Positions 5,953 through 13,323 of a stretch of 13,323 bases of DNA are shown piece after piece. Each line of letters opens with the position of its first letter. Positions within the stretch are counted from its first letter, which is position 1. Location of the stretch: positions 1 to 13,323 of the forward strand of contig JBEBCD010000028.1 in NCBI GenBank assembly GCA_041158045.1, given 5' to 3'. The stretch comes from CAXRBC01 sp041158045. GTDB taxonomy: Bacteria > Actinomycetota > Acidimicrobiia > Acidimicrobiales > Ilumatobacteraceae. Both the position numbers and the translations under genes were made by a program. Below the pieces are notes generated by a model. The model was not told the origin of the DNA. It saw only the letters and a list, made by a program, of their open reading frames with translations, and ran no database searches.

Positions 5953-8216
5953 CGCCCACCTCGGTCGTCGGCGCCGCCGCGGGGGAGGGCGCGACGCACC
6001 TCCTCGACGGCGGGTGGTTCCTCGACCACGCCTGGGCGATCCCGGTCGTGCCCGCCGTCGCGTTCCTCGCGATCCTCCTCGTCGGCCGCCGGCTCCCGAT
6101 GAAGGGCAGCGAGCTCGGCGTCGTCTCGATGCTCGCCTCGCTCGTGCTCGCGGCCGGTGCCGCCTGGCAGTGGATCGGCCGGGTCGGCTCCGCGGCCGAC
6201 GGCCAGTTCGTCGAGCCCGTCGTGCGCACGTGGACGTGGTGGCGCATCGCGGGCGTCGACTTCACGGTCGGCCAGCACGTCGACGGCCTCGCCGTGCTCG
6301 TGGCCGTCGTGGTCGCCTTCATCTCGACGCTCGTGCAGATCTACTCGCTCGAGTACCTGCGCGGCGACCGCCGCTACACGCACTTCTTCGCCGCGCTCAC
6401 GCTCTTCTCCGCCGGCATGCTCACGATGGTCCTCGCCGAGGACATGATCCTGTTCCTCCTCGGCTGGGAGATCATGGGCCTCTGCAGCTTCATGCTGATC
6501 GGCCACTGGTGGGAGGACGGGGCCAACTCGCGCGCCGCCCTCAAGGCCTTCTTCACCGTTCGCACCGGCGACGTCGGCCTGTTGGTCGGCATCGCGATGC
6601 TCTACTTCGCGTCCAATGACTGGACGCGCGCCACGCTCGGCCTCCCCGGCTTCAGCATCCGTGGCATCTCGGCGTGGGCGCTCTCGGGCGAGCCGGACGC
6701 CACCGTCATCACGATCGCCGCGGTCGCGCTGTTCGTCGCCTGCATCGGCAAGTCCGGCCAGTTCCCGCTCCACACCTGGCTGCCCGACGCCATGGCGGGC
6801 CCGACCCCCGTGAGCTCGCTGCTCCACTCCTCGACGATGGTCGTCGCCGGCGTCTTCCTCGTCGCCCGCCTCTACCCCGTGTTCTTCGTCGGCTTCGACG
6901 TCCTCGGTCCGGGGCCCAACCCCGTCATGGTCGTCGCCGCCATCACGATCGTCATCGCGGCCGCGCTCGCCTTCGTCCAGACCGACATCAAGCGCGTGCT
7001 CGCGTACTCCACGGTGAGCCAGCTCGGCTACATGATGCTCGGGCTCGGCGCGGGCGCCTGGCTGCCCGCCGTCTTCCACGTCTTCACCCACGCGTTCTTC
7101 AAGGCCTGCCTCTTCCTCGGCGCGGGATCGATCAGCCACTCGGCCTCGCACCACTCCTTCGACATGCGGCGCGACATGGGCGGGCTGCGCCGGCACATGC
7201 CGGTCACGTTCGCCACCTGGATCGTCTCGACGCTCGCGCTCTGCGGCGTGTTCCCCTTCTCCGGCTTCTTCTCGAAGGACGAGATCATCGACAACGTCGG
7301 CCACAACGGCTACGCGTTCTTCATGTGGGTCGGCCTCGGCGGCGCGTTCCTCACGGCGGCGTACATGACGCGCGCGACCTGGCTGACCTTCTTCGGCGAG
7401 CGTCGCGGCGCCGCCGCGCACCACGAGCCGCACGAGTCGGGCCCGCTCATCACGGTGCCGCTCGCGGTCCTCGCCGTCCTCGCGCTCGGCTCGGGCCTGC
7501 TCAACGCCACCCCGTTCGGCGCGGGCTGGGAGCGCATCAAGGACTGGGTCGAGCCCGTCGCCGCCGTCGTGCCGGTCGAGGCGCACGCGGGAGGCGACGT
7601 GCGCGTGGCCGTCGCCGCACCTCGCGCCGAGGCCGGCGGGGAGGAGGGCGGGCACCACTCCTCGCCGTGCGGCTCGGAGGCGCCGGAGGGCGGCGTCTGC
7701 TATGCGCCGCAGCTCTCGCACGCGACGTTCAAGTGGTCCAAGGCCGCGCTCTCGATGGCGATCGTGCTCGCCGGCATCGCGATCTCCTGGCTGCTCACCA
7801 GCCGCCTCTACGGCGCGCGCGACCCGCGCCTCGCCGGCCTCACCGCGCGCAGCGGCGCGTTGCGCGCGGGCCACCGCCTCCTCGTCCGGCGCTACTACCT
7901 CGACGCGCTCTACGAGGGCGTCGTCGTGCGCACCATCGCGGGACCGCTCGCCCGCGCCGCCTACGCGTTCAATCAGCGCGGCCTCGACGGCATCATCCAC
8001 GCCGTGGCCGCCGCGGCCCGCGGTCTCGCGCGAGTCGTCTACGGCACGGTCGACCAGCGCCTCGTCGACGGCACGGTCAACGGCGCGGGCGCCGTCGCGC
8101 ACCGCGCCGGCGCCGCCGCGCAGCCCGCGCAGTCGGGCCGCGTGAGCCAGTACGGGGCGCTCCTCTTCGGCGCCGCGGCCGTCGCGGCACTCGTCCTCGT
8201 CCTCACCGTCACCTGA
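5949..8216 (+). CDS. nuoL: NADH-quinone oxidoreductase subunit L (distal proton pump)
   Basis: This ND5-family antiporter-like subunit sits at the far end of the membrane arm. Its C-terminal lateral helix runs along the other pumps. Visible key residues are E174 in LGWEIMGLCS (helix 5), K268 in GKSGQFPLHTWLPDAMAGPTPVS (helix 7) and K443-D444 in GFFSKDEI (helix 12). At 755 residues it is longer than common NuoL (about 610-650). The extra length is an N-terminal extension of about 25 residues and an insert at about 535-590, rich in Ala, Gly, Glu and His, with H569-H570, C574 and C584. The C-terminal part (YYLDALYEG, then VDGTVNGAG and the last helix) matches the lateral helix and anchor helix, so the protein is complete. 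ATG at 5949 overlaps the nuoK stop by 4 bases. Confidence 0.97.
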   Translation: MTPTSVVGAAAGEGATHLLDGGWFLDHAWAIPVVPAVAFLAILLVGRRLPMKGSELGVVSMLASLVLAAGAAWQWIGRVGSAADGQFVEPVVRTWTWWRIAGVDFTVGQHVDGLAVLVAVVVAFISTLVQIYSLEYLRGDRRYTHFFAALTLFSAGMLTMVLAEDMILFLLGWEIMGLCSFMLIGHWWEDGANSRAALKAFFTVRTGDVGLLVGIAMLYFASNDWTRATLGLPGFSIRGISAWALSGEPDATVITIAAVALFVACIGKSGQFPLHTWLPDAMAGPTPVSSLLHSSTMVVAGVFLVARLYPVFFVGFDVLGPGPNPVMVVAAITIVIAAALAFVQTDIKRVLAYSTVSQLGYMMLGLGAGAWLPAVFHVFTHAFFKACLFLGAGSISHSASHHSFDMRRDMGGLRRHMPVTFATWIVSTLALCGVFPFSGFFSKDEIIDNVGHNGYAFFMWVGLGGAFLTAAYMTRATWLTFFGERRGAAAHHEPHESGPLITVPLAVLAVLALGSGLLNATPFGAGWERIKDWVEPVAAVVPVEAHAGGDVRVAVAAPRAEAGGEEGGHHSSPCGSEAPEGGVCYAPQLSHATFKWSKAALSMAIVLAGIAISWLLTSRLYGARDPRLAGLTARSGALRAGHRLLVRRYYLDALYEGVVVRTIAGPLARAAYAFNQRGLDGIIHAVAAAARGLARVVYGTVDQRLVDGTVNGAGAVAHRAGAAAQPAQSGRVSQYGALLFGAAAVAALVLVLTVT

Positions 8217-8233
8217 TCGCCACCGTCCAGCAC

Positions 8234-8242
8234 AAAGGGGAG
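8234..8242 (+). promoter_or_regulatory. Strong ribosome binding site of nuoM
   Basis: AAAGGGGAG ends six bases before the nuoM ATG at 8249. It lies in the only sizeable gap of the operon (8217-8248) and is the best Shine-Dalgarno match in the window. It fixes the nuoM start although the reading frame stays open far upstream. Because nuoL and nuoM do not overlap, nuoM probably initiates independently instead of by coupling. Confidence 0.8.
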
Positions 8243-8248
8243 ACCACC

Positions 8249-9832
8249 ATGACCATGATCCGAGACGCGAACTGGGTGCTCAGCGCCGGCACGTTCCTGC
8301 CGCTCGCGGGCGTCCTCGCACTCCTCGTCGTGCCGCGCGCCATGGAGCGCGCGATCCGCACGGTCGCGCTCGCCACCGCGGCGGCCACGGCGGCGCTCGC
8401 CGTGCTGGCCCTCGCGTGGTTCGACTACGGCGCCGCCGGGACGATGCAGTTCGTCGCCCAGGCCGACTGGATCCCGGTCATCAAGAGCACGTACTTCGTG
8501 GGCGTCGACGGCATCAGCCTCCCGCTGTACGCCCTCAGCGCGATCGTGACGCTCCTCGTGACGATCTACTCGCTCGACCACGTCCCGAGCCCCGGCAATC
8601 CCAAGGCGTTCTTCGCGCTCCTCCTCGTGCTCCAGACCGGCATGGCGGGCACGTTCATCGCACAGGACCTCATCCTCTTCTTCGTCTTCTTCGAGGTCGT
8701 GCTCCTCCCGATGTACTTCCTCATCGGCGTCTGGGGCGGCGAGCAGCGCCAGTATGCGTCGCTCAAGTTCTTCCTCTACACCATGTTCGGCTCGGCGCTG
8801 ATGCTCGTCGGCTTCCTCGCGCTGTTCTTCAAGACCGGGGCCGAGAGCTTCGCCATCCCGCACCTCGTGGAGCAGGGGGCCGGCATCGCCCGCACCGCGC
8901 AGCTCTGGATCTTCGCCGGCATGTTCGTCGGCTTCGCGGTCAAGGTCCCGATGTTCCCGTTCCACACCTGGCTCCCCGACGCCCACACGCAGGCGCCCAC
9001 CCAGGGGTCGGTGATCCTCGCGGCGATCCTGCTGAAGCTCGGCACCTACGGCTTCGTGCGCATCGCGATCCCCATCCTCCCGACCGCGGCGCGCGAGTGG
9101 GCGCCCTGGATCGGCGGACTGGCCGTCGTCGGCATCATCTACGGCGCGCTCGGCTGCCTCGCGCAGACCGACATGAAGCGCCTCATCGCGTTCTCCTCCG
9201 TCGCGCACATGGGGTTCGTGATGCTCGGCATCTCGACGCTCACGAGCTTCGGCATCAACGCGGCGGTCTTCGGCATGGTCGCCCACGGCCTCATCACCGG
9301 GATGCTCTTCTTCGTCGCCGGCAGCGTCAAGGAGCGCTACCACACGCTCGAGATCTCCCGCCTCGGCGGCATGCTCACGCAGGCGCCGCGCCTCGGGTGG
9401 ATCCTCGGCTTCTGCGCGATGGCCTCGCTCGGTCTGCCGGGCCTCGCCGGCTTCTGGGGCGAATTCCCCGCGATCCTCTCGGCGTACTCGCCGCTCGAGG
9501 GGCTCCACACGGGGCTGTACCGCGCCTACATGGTGATCGCGGCGCTCGGCACCGTGTTCGCCGCGGCGTACCTGCTGTGGCTGTACCAGCGCACGGCCTT
9601 CGGCACGCCGCCCGGCGCCGCGGCCCACGGCCATGACGCGCACGGCCATGACGCGCACGACCACGCTGCGCACGCGCCGGCCGCGCCCGCACTCCCGGAC
9701 GTCAACCGCTACGAGTGGGTCGCCTGGACGCCGCTCCTCGTCGCGATCCTCGTCTTCGGCGTGGTGCCCAACCTGCTCTTCTCCGTCATCGACCCCGCGG
9801 TGACCGCGGTCCTCGGGGCGTTCGGCGGCTGA
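8249..9832 (+). CDS. nuoM: NADH-quinone oxidoreductase subunit M (proton pump)
   Basis: This ND4-family antiporter-like subunit has 527 residues and about 14 helices. Key residues are in place: E149 in FFEVVLLPMYFLIG (helix 5), K232 in FAVKVPMFPFHTWLPDAHTQAP (helix 7), K263 in LLKLGTYGF (helix 8) and E405 in GFWGEFP (helix 12). Between the last two helices, at residues 455-480, is a histidine-rich loop made of HGHDA units. It is encoded by a 15-base tandem repeat, and helix counting puts it on the cytoplasmic side. The frame is open far upstream as a shadow of nuoL, but ATG at 8249 with its strong ribosome binding site is clear. nuoN starts two bases after the stop codon ends, counting from 9834. 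Confidence 0.97.
   Translation: MTMIRDANWVLSAGTFLPLAGVLALLVVPRAMERAIRTVALATAAATAALAVLALAWFDYGAAGTMQFVAQADWIPVIKSTYFVGVDGISLPLYALSAIVTLLVTIYSLDHVPSPGNPKAFFALLLVLQTGMAGTFIAQDLILFFVFFEVVLLPMYFLIGVWGGEQRQYASLKFFLYTMFGSALMLVGFLALFFKTGAESFAIPHLVEQGAGIARTAQLWIFAGMFVGFAVKVPMFPFHTWLPDAHTQAPTQGSVILAAILLKLGTYGFVRIAIPILPTAAREWAPWIGGLAVVGIIYGALGCLAQTDMKRLIAFSSVAHMGFVMLGISTLTSFGINAAVFGMVAHGLITGMLFFVAGSVKERYHTLEISRLGGMLTQAPRLGWILGFCAMASLGLPGLAGFWGEFPAILSAYSPLEGLHTGLYRAYMVIAALGTVFAAAYLLWLYQRTAFGTPPGAAAHGHDAHGHDAHDHAAHAPAAPALPDVNRYEWVAWTPLLVAILVFGVVPNLLFSVIDPAVTAVLGAFGG
9626..9670 (+). repeat. 15-base tandem repeat inside nuoM, coding for HGHDA units
   Basis: The unit CACGGCCATGACGCG occurs twice in perfect tandem (9626-9640 and 9641-9655). 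A third, diverged copy, CACGACCACGCTGCG, spans 9656-9670. The copies are in frame and encode HGHDA, HGHDA and HDHAA from residue 460. Perfect identity of the first two copies suggests a recent duplication by slippage in a surface loop that tolerates length change. Confidence 0.85.
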
Positions 9833-9833
9833 C

Positions 9834-11330
9834 GTGACGCTCCTCGCCTGGTCGGCCCCCGTGGTGGACTACCACGGGCTCGCGCCCGAGATCGTGGTCG
9901 CGGTCGGGCTCTGCGCCGTGCTGCTCGCCGACCTCTTCGTCGCCGAGCGCGCGAAGTGGATCCTCTCGATCCTCACGAGCACCACGCTGCTCGCCGCCCT
10001 CGTGCCGGTCCTCACGCTCGCGCTCGCCGACGACGCGTCCCGCGAGATGTTCGACGGTCGCTACGTGGTCGACCGCTTCAGCCTCGTCACGAAGGGCCTC
10101 TTCCTCGTCGCCGGCTACGTGGTGGTGCTCCTGTCCACCTCGCACGTGGAGGAGGGCGACTACTGGCGCGGCGAGTGGTGGTTCCTCCTGCTGTCGAGCG
10201 TCCTCGGCATGCTCATGATGACGTCCTCCCGCGACCTCGTCTCGGTCTTCGTCGCCCTCGAGTTCCTCTCGATCCCCGCCTACATGCTCGCCGCGTGGCG
10301 CAAGCGCGATCCCCGGTCCAACGAGGCCGGCGTCAAGTACTTCCTCCTCGGCGTCTTCGCCTCCGCGGTCCTGCTCTACGGCATGTCCCTGCTCTACGGC
10401 GTCACCGGCTCGACGCTGCTCGCCGACATCGGCGCCCGCGTGCGCGCCTCGGGCGACCTCGCCGCGGTCGAGGTGCTCGCGATCACGTTCGTGGTCGTCG
10501 GCTTCGCCTTCAAGGTCTCGGCCGTCCCGTTCCACACCTGGGCTCCCGACACCTACGAGGGCGCCCCGACGCCGATCACGGCCTTCCTCTCCGTCGCGTC
10601 CAAGGCGGCGGGCTTCGTCGCACTCGTGACGATGCTGCTCCTCGCGTTCCCCGGCGCCGCGGCCGCGTGGGAGCCGTTCGTGTGGGTGCTCTCCGCGGTC
10701 ACGATGACGGTGGGCAACGTCCTCGCCCTCCGCCAGCGGCACGTCGTGCGCCTCATCGCGTACTCGTCGGTGAGCCAGGGCGGCTTCGTGCTCATGCCGC
10801 TCGCCGTCGCGGGCACCGAGGGCGGCCCCGCGCTGCGCGCCGTCGTCGCGTACCTCCTCGCCTACGCGGCGACCAACCTCGGCGTCTTCGCCATCGTCCT
10901 CGCCGTCTCCCGTACCACCCGCAGCGGCGACGTCGCCTCGTTCGGCGGGCTCTTCTCGTACGCGCCCGGCCTCGGCGTGCTCATGACGATCTTCCTCGCC
11001 TCGCTCGCGGGCATCCCGCCGCTCGGCGGCTGGATCGGCAAGTTCGCGGCCTTCCAGGCGCTGCTCGGCGCGGGCACGACGTGGGCCTACGCGCTCGCGG
11101 TCGTCGGCGCGATCAACACGGTCGTCGCCTTCGGCTACTACGGCGCGCTCATGCGCGAGATCTGGATGCGCCCCGCGCCGCACGGCGACACCACGCCGAT
11201 CGCCACGCCACCATCGCTCGCGCTCGCGCTCGGCATCACCGGCGTCGCGACCCTCGTGTTCGGCGTGCTCCCGGGGACCGTCCTGCGCCTCGCCGACCTC
11301 GCGACCTTCGCCGGTGCCCTCGGCAGCTGA
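9834..11330 (+). CDS. nuoN: NADH-quinone oxidoreductase subunit N (proton pump)
   Basis: This ND2-family antiporter-like subunit lies nearest the heel of the membrane arm. It has 498 residues and about 14 helices. Charged residues expected for pumping are visible: E143 in VALEFLSIPAYMLA (helix 5), K227 in FAFKVSAVPFHTWAPDTYEGAPTP (helix 7), K257 in VASKAAGF (helix 8) and K403 in GGWIGKFAAF (helix 12, where NuoN has lysine). GTG at 9834 follows the nuoM stop with a single base between; only a weak GGCGG lies upstream, so coupling to nuoM is likely. The last 17 bases overlap the start of the methyltransferase gene. Confidence 0.97.
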   Translation: MTLLAWSAPVVDYHGLAPEIVVAVGLCAVLLADLFVAERAKWILSILTSTTLLAALVPVLTLALADDASREMFDGRYVVDRFSLVTKGLFLVAGYVVVLLSTSHVEEGDYWRGEWWFLLLSSVLGMLMMTSSRDLVSVFVALEFLSIPAYMLAAWRKRDPRSNEAGVKYFLLGVFASAVLLYGMSLLYGVTGSTLLADIGARVRASGDLAAVEVLAITFVVVGFAFKVSAVPFHTWAPDTYEGAPTPITAFLSVASKAAGFVALVTMLLLAFPGAAAAWEPFVWVLSAVTMTVGNVLALRQRHVVRLIAYSSVSQGGFVLMPLAVAGTEGGPALRAVVAYLLAYAATNLGVFAIVLAVSRTTRSGDVASFGGLFSYAPGLGVLMTIFLASLAGIPPLGGWIGKFAAFQALLGAGTTWAYALAVVGAINTVVAFGYYGALMREIWMRPAPHGDTTPIATPPSLALALGITGVATLVFGVLPGTVLRLADLATFAGALGS

Positions 11331-12336
11331 CGACGTCGCCGACGCCGTCACCCGCGCCGGCGGGGCCATCCGCTTCGACGCGTTCCTCGAGCTCGCGCTC
11401 TACGGCCCCCACGGCTTCTACGTCGCGGGCGGTCGCGCGGGCCGTCGCGGCGACTTCCTGACCTCGCCCGAGGTCGGCCCGCTCTTCGGCGAGCTCGTCG
11501 CGCGGGCCGTCGACCGCTGCTGGCATGCGCTCGGCCGCCCCGCGCGCATCGACGTCGTCGACGTCGGCGCGGGCCCCGGCACGCTCGCGCGCTCCGTCGC
11601 GCTCGCCGCCCACGAGGCCAAGGGCGCGGCGCGCTACGTCGCGGTCGAGGCGTCCCCCACCCAGCGCGCCGCGCACCCCGCGACCGTCGAGTCGTCGCAC
11701 GCACTGCCGGACGGGATCTCCGGTCTCGTCGTCGCCAACGAGCTGCTCGACAACCTGCCGTTCCGGCTCTTCGTCATGGACGGCGGGTGGCAGGAGGCGT
11801 GGGTCGCGCGCGACGGCGACCGGTTCGTCGAGGTGCTCCGCCCCGCCGATCCGCTCCCGTCCGCGCTCCCGGCGGGCGCGCCGCACGGCGCGCGATTCCC
11901 CGTGCAGGAGCGGGCGGCGGCGTGGCTCGCGGACGTCCGTGCGCGCCTCCGCGCGGGCGCGCTCGTCGTCATCGACTACGCGCGCCGCACCGACGACTTC
12001 GCGGTGCGCCCGTGGCGCGAGTGGCTGCGCACCTACGCGGGCCATGCGCGGGGCGGTCACTACCTTGGGGACGTGGGTCGCCAGGACGTGACGTGCGAGG
12101 TGAGCGTCGCGCAGCTGGCGGCGGTGCGTCCGCCCGACGCGATCTCGACGCAGGCACAGTGGCTCGCGGGTCTCGGCATCGACGCGCTGGTCGAGGAGGG
12201 GCGCCGTGCGTGGGTCGCGGCGGCGGCGCGTCCCGACGTGGCGGCGATGCGGATGCGCAGTCGCGCGAGCGAGGCGACGGCGCTCACCGACCCGGCGGGG
12301 CTTGGCGCGTTCACCGTCCTCGAGTGGCGCGCCTGA
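11314..12336 (+). CDS. SAM-dependent methyltransferase, MidA/NDUFAF7 family (DUF185)
   Basis: The protein has 340 residues. The N-terminal family block reads ALYGPHGFYV (28-37), then GRRGDFLTSPEVGPLFGEL (43-61). The SAM-binding loop is VDVGAGPGTL (82-91), with acidic E112 at the end of the second strand. The family motif ANELLDNLPFR (141-151) follows, and further on RQDVTCEV matches the conserved DIT-V segment. No signal peptide or membrane helix is seen, so it is cytoplasmic. In mitochondria the family member NDUFAF7 symmetrically dimethylates Arg85 of NDUFS2 and is needed for complex I assembly. The location here, with GTG at 11314 inside the end of nuoN, suggests that it modifies NuoD (R69) of this complex. 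That substrate is inferred; the family assignment is firm. Confidence 0.9.
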   Translation: MPSAADDVADAVTRAGGAIRFDAFLELALYGPHGFYVAGGRAGRRGDFLTSPEVGPLFGELVARAVDRCWHALGRPARIDVVDVGAGPGTLARSVALAAHEAKGAARYVAVEASPTQRAAHPATVESSHALPDGISGLVVANELLDNLPFRLFVMDGGWQEAWVARDGDRFVEVLRPADPLPSALPAGAPHGARFPVQERAAAWLADVRARLRAGALVVIDYARRTDDFAVRPWREWLRTYAGHARGGHYLGDVGRQDVTCEVSVAQLAAVRPPDAISTQAQWLAGLGIDALVEEGRRAWVAAAARPDVAAMRMRSRASEATALTDPAGLGAFTVLEWRA

Positions 12337-13323
12337 CGGCGACGACCGCGACGGGGGACGCCCCTGCGGGCGGCGCTCCGACGCGCCCACAGACCCTCGC
12401 GCTCGCGGTCGTCGCGACGGCGATCCTGCTCGGTCGGGGCTGGGGGAGCTGGCGGCGGCTCCATTGGGAGGAGGCGCTCCCGGTCGGCGGTGCGATCACC
12501 CGCGCGATCTGGCGCAACCTCGACGACCAGGCGTACGGCACGCTGCTCCCGCGACTCATCCTCGAGGTGGCGACCCTCGGGCCGCTCCCGCACCTGCCGG
12601 TCGTCACCTTCGCCGCCGCCAGCGCGGCGTGGATCGTCTGCATGCTCGTCGTCGCTCGCGCACTCGCGCCGACGCTCGGTCCGGCGTGGGCCGCCGTGGC
12701 GGGGCTGACGCTCGCGCTCGTGCCGCTCCCCGACGTGGCGATGCAGGGCAACGTGTGGAACTCGTTCTGGCCGATGTGGGTCGCCCTCGCGACGTGGATC
12801 GCCGCCGGCGCCGAGCCACGCACCCGCACGGGCGCCGGCGCGGTGGGCGCCGGCGCATTGCTCGTGGCGGCGTCCAACCCGATCGCCCCCGTCCTCGCCG
12901 TCCCACTCGCCTGGCGACTCGTGCGGCGCCGCCGGTGGCGGTCTCCGGACGGGCTCGCGCTCGCGGGACTCGCCGCGGGGACGGCCTTCTCGGCCGCGTG
13001 CCATCTGCTGCAGGAGCCGCAGACCGCGTACCTCGGACTATGGCACCCGGATACCCCGGAGGAGCATCGCGCGTTCAAGACGATCTACGAGGCCGGCGCG
13101 ACCGCGACGCGCGGCGTGGCGGGGCCGGATCTCGGGGGGCTCGTCGCGCGCGCACCTGGCACCGCGCGCTACGTGCTCACGCAGGCGATGCCCGCGCCGT
13201 GGAACGCGCGGCTCCTCGAGCCGGGCTCGACGGGGACGCTGGCGATCGCGATCGCGGTGGCCGGCGTCCTCGTGGCGCTCGCGGCGTGGTCCGCGAGGGG
13301 CGGAGCGCGCGCGGTGGCGGGTC
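12324..13323 (+). CDS. Polytopic membrane protein of unknown function, possibly GT-C-like (3' end outside window)
   Basis: From GTG at 12324 the frame is open to the last base (333 codons), so the gene is incomplete. A Thr/Ala/Gly/Pro-rich N-terminus of about 22 residues is followed by hydrophobic segments at about 24-38, 92-113, 119-136, 145-162, 171-197, 211-228 and 304-322. The loop after the first helix holds HWEEALPVGG and RNLDDQAYGTLLPR; acidic residues there recall the catalytic loop of GT-C glycosyltransferases. A later NVWNSFWPMW segment precedes the fourth helix. I do not recognise a defined family. The start overlaps the methyltransferase stop by 13 bases, so it may be coupled to the nuo transcript, although nothing in it points to respiration. 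Composition resembles the nuo genes. No nearer in-frame ATG, GTG or TTG was found. Confidence 0.7.
   Translation, partial: MARLTATTATGDAPAGGAPTRPQTLALAVVATAILLGRGWGSWRRLHWEEALPVGGAITRAIWRNLDDQAYGTLLPRLILEVATLGPLPHLPVVTFAAASAAWIVCMLVVARALAPTLGPAWAAVAGLTLALVPLPDVAMQGNVWNSFWPMWVALATWIAAGAEPRTRTGAGAVGAGALLVAASNPIAPVLAVPLAWRLVRRRRWRSPDGLALAGLAAGTAFSAACHLLQEPQTAYLGLWHPDTPEEHRAFKTIYEAGATATRGVAGPDLGGLVARAPGTARYVLTQAMPAPWNARLLEPGSTGTLAIAIAVAGVLVALAAWSARGGARAVAG

Noticed and set aside
7555..7715. NuoL extra length as a possible fusion to a second protein
   Set aside because: The normal lateral-helix and anchor-helix sequence resumes after the insert and the protein ends normally. The extra residues look like a loop insert and not a domain.
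5838..8102. Very long antisense open frame (754 codons) opposite nuoL, and similar ones opposite nuoH-J, nuoM, nuoN and the methyltransferase
   Set aside because: The translations are runs of Arg, Asp, Glu, Ala and His with no domain, as expected for the reverse complement of GC-saturated codons. The + strand genes there are unambiguous.
6674..8248. Open + frame extending 1.5 kb upstream of the nuoM start
   Set aside because: It is an Arg/Pro-rich shadow of nuoL. The strong ribosome binding site and family length place the nuoM start at 8249. The same reasoning removes the upstream extensions of nuoH (3383-3583) and nuoK (3805-5652).
11331..12323. Possible relocated nuoE, nuoF or nuoG after nuoN
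   Set aside because: The gene after nuoN has a methyltransferase SAM loop and no flavin, NAD or iron-sulfur motifs. The following gene is a multi-pass membrane protein.
1..13323. tRNA or rRNA genes, CRISPR arrays, insertion sequences, attachment sites
   Set aside because: No tRNA-like cloverleaf, spaced direct repeats, transposase motifs or terminal inverted repeats were seen. The only clear tandem repeat is the coding one in nuoM.

Overview
This is a very GC-rich window with GTG and TTG starts, tightly packed genes and a complete run of respiratory complex I genes. It reads as chromosomal DNA of a high-GC bacterium. An actinobacterial lineage such as Thermoleophilia or a related group fits best, but this rests on composition and protein style, not on a marker gene. 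All real genes are on the + strand; long open frames on the - strand are codon-bias shadows.

Layout. Positions 1-711 hold the 3' part of a gene for a membrane-anchored protein, probably the C-terminal end of a polytopic GT-C-like envelope protein. Its base composition is visibly less GC-rich than the rest. A 124-base gap (712-835) follows, with a strong hairpin just after the stop codon, a second short hairpin, and a third inverted repeat in the leader of the next gene. Positions 836-11330 carry eleven genes in the order nuoA-B-C-D-H-I-J-K-L-M-N. They overlap or nearly abut (largest internal gap 32 bases, before nuoM), so they almost certainly form one operon. The genes for the NADH-oxidising module (nuoE, nuoF, nuoG) are not here: nuoD runs into nuoH with a 4-base GTGA overlap. 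Overlapping the end of nuoN by 17 bases is a SAM-dependent methyltransferase of the MidA/NDUFAF7 family (11314-12336). Overlapping that gene by 13 bases is a multi-pass membrane protein of unknown function that runs off the window end.

How the genes work together. NuoB, C, D and I form the peripheral-arm connecting module, carrying cluster N2, the two NuoI [4Fe-4S] clusters and the quinone pocket. NuoA, H, J, K, L, M and N form the proton-pumping membrane arm. The key charged residues of the antiporter-like subunits and the cluster ligands are present, so the 11-subunit core looks functional. Its electron input must come from NuoEFG encoded elsewhere or from another donor such as ferredoxin. 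The methyltransferase is the most informative part of the window. Its mitochondrial relative NDUFAF7 dimethylates Arg85 of NDUFS2, the NuoD homologue, and the NuoD here has an arginine at the equivalent place (R69 in the MHRGYEK segment). The cluster therefore looks like a complex I core together with its own maturation methylase.
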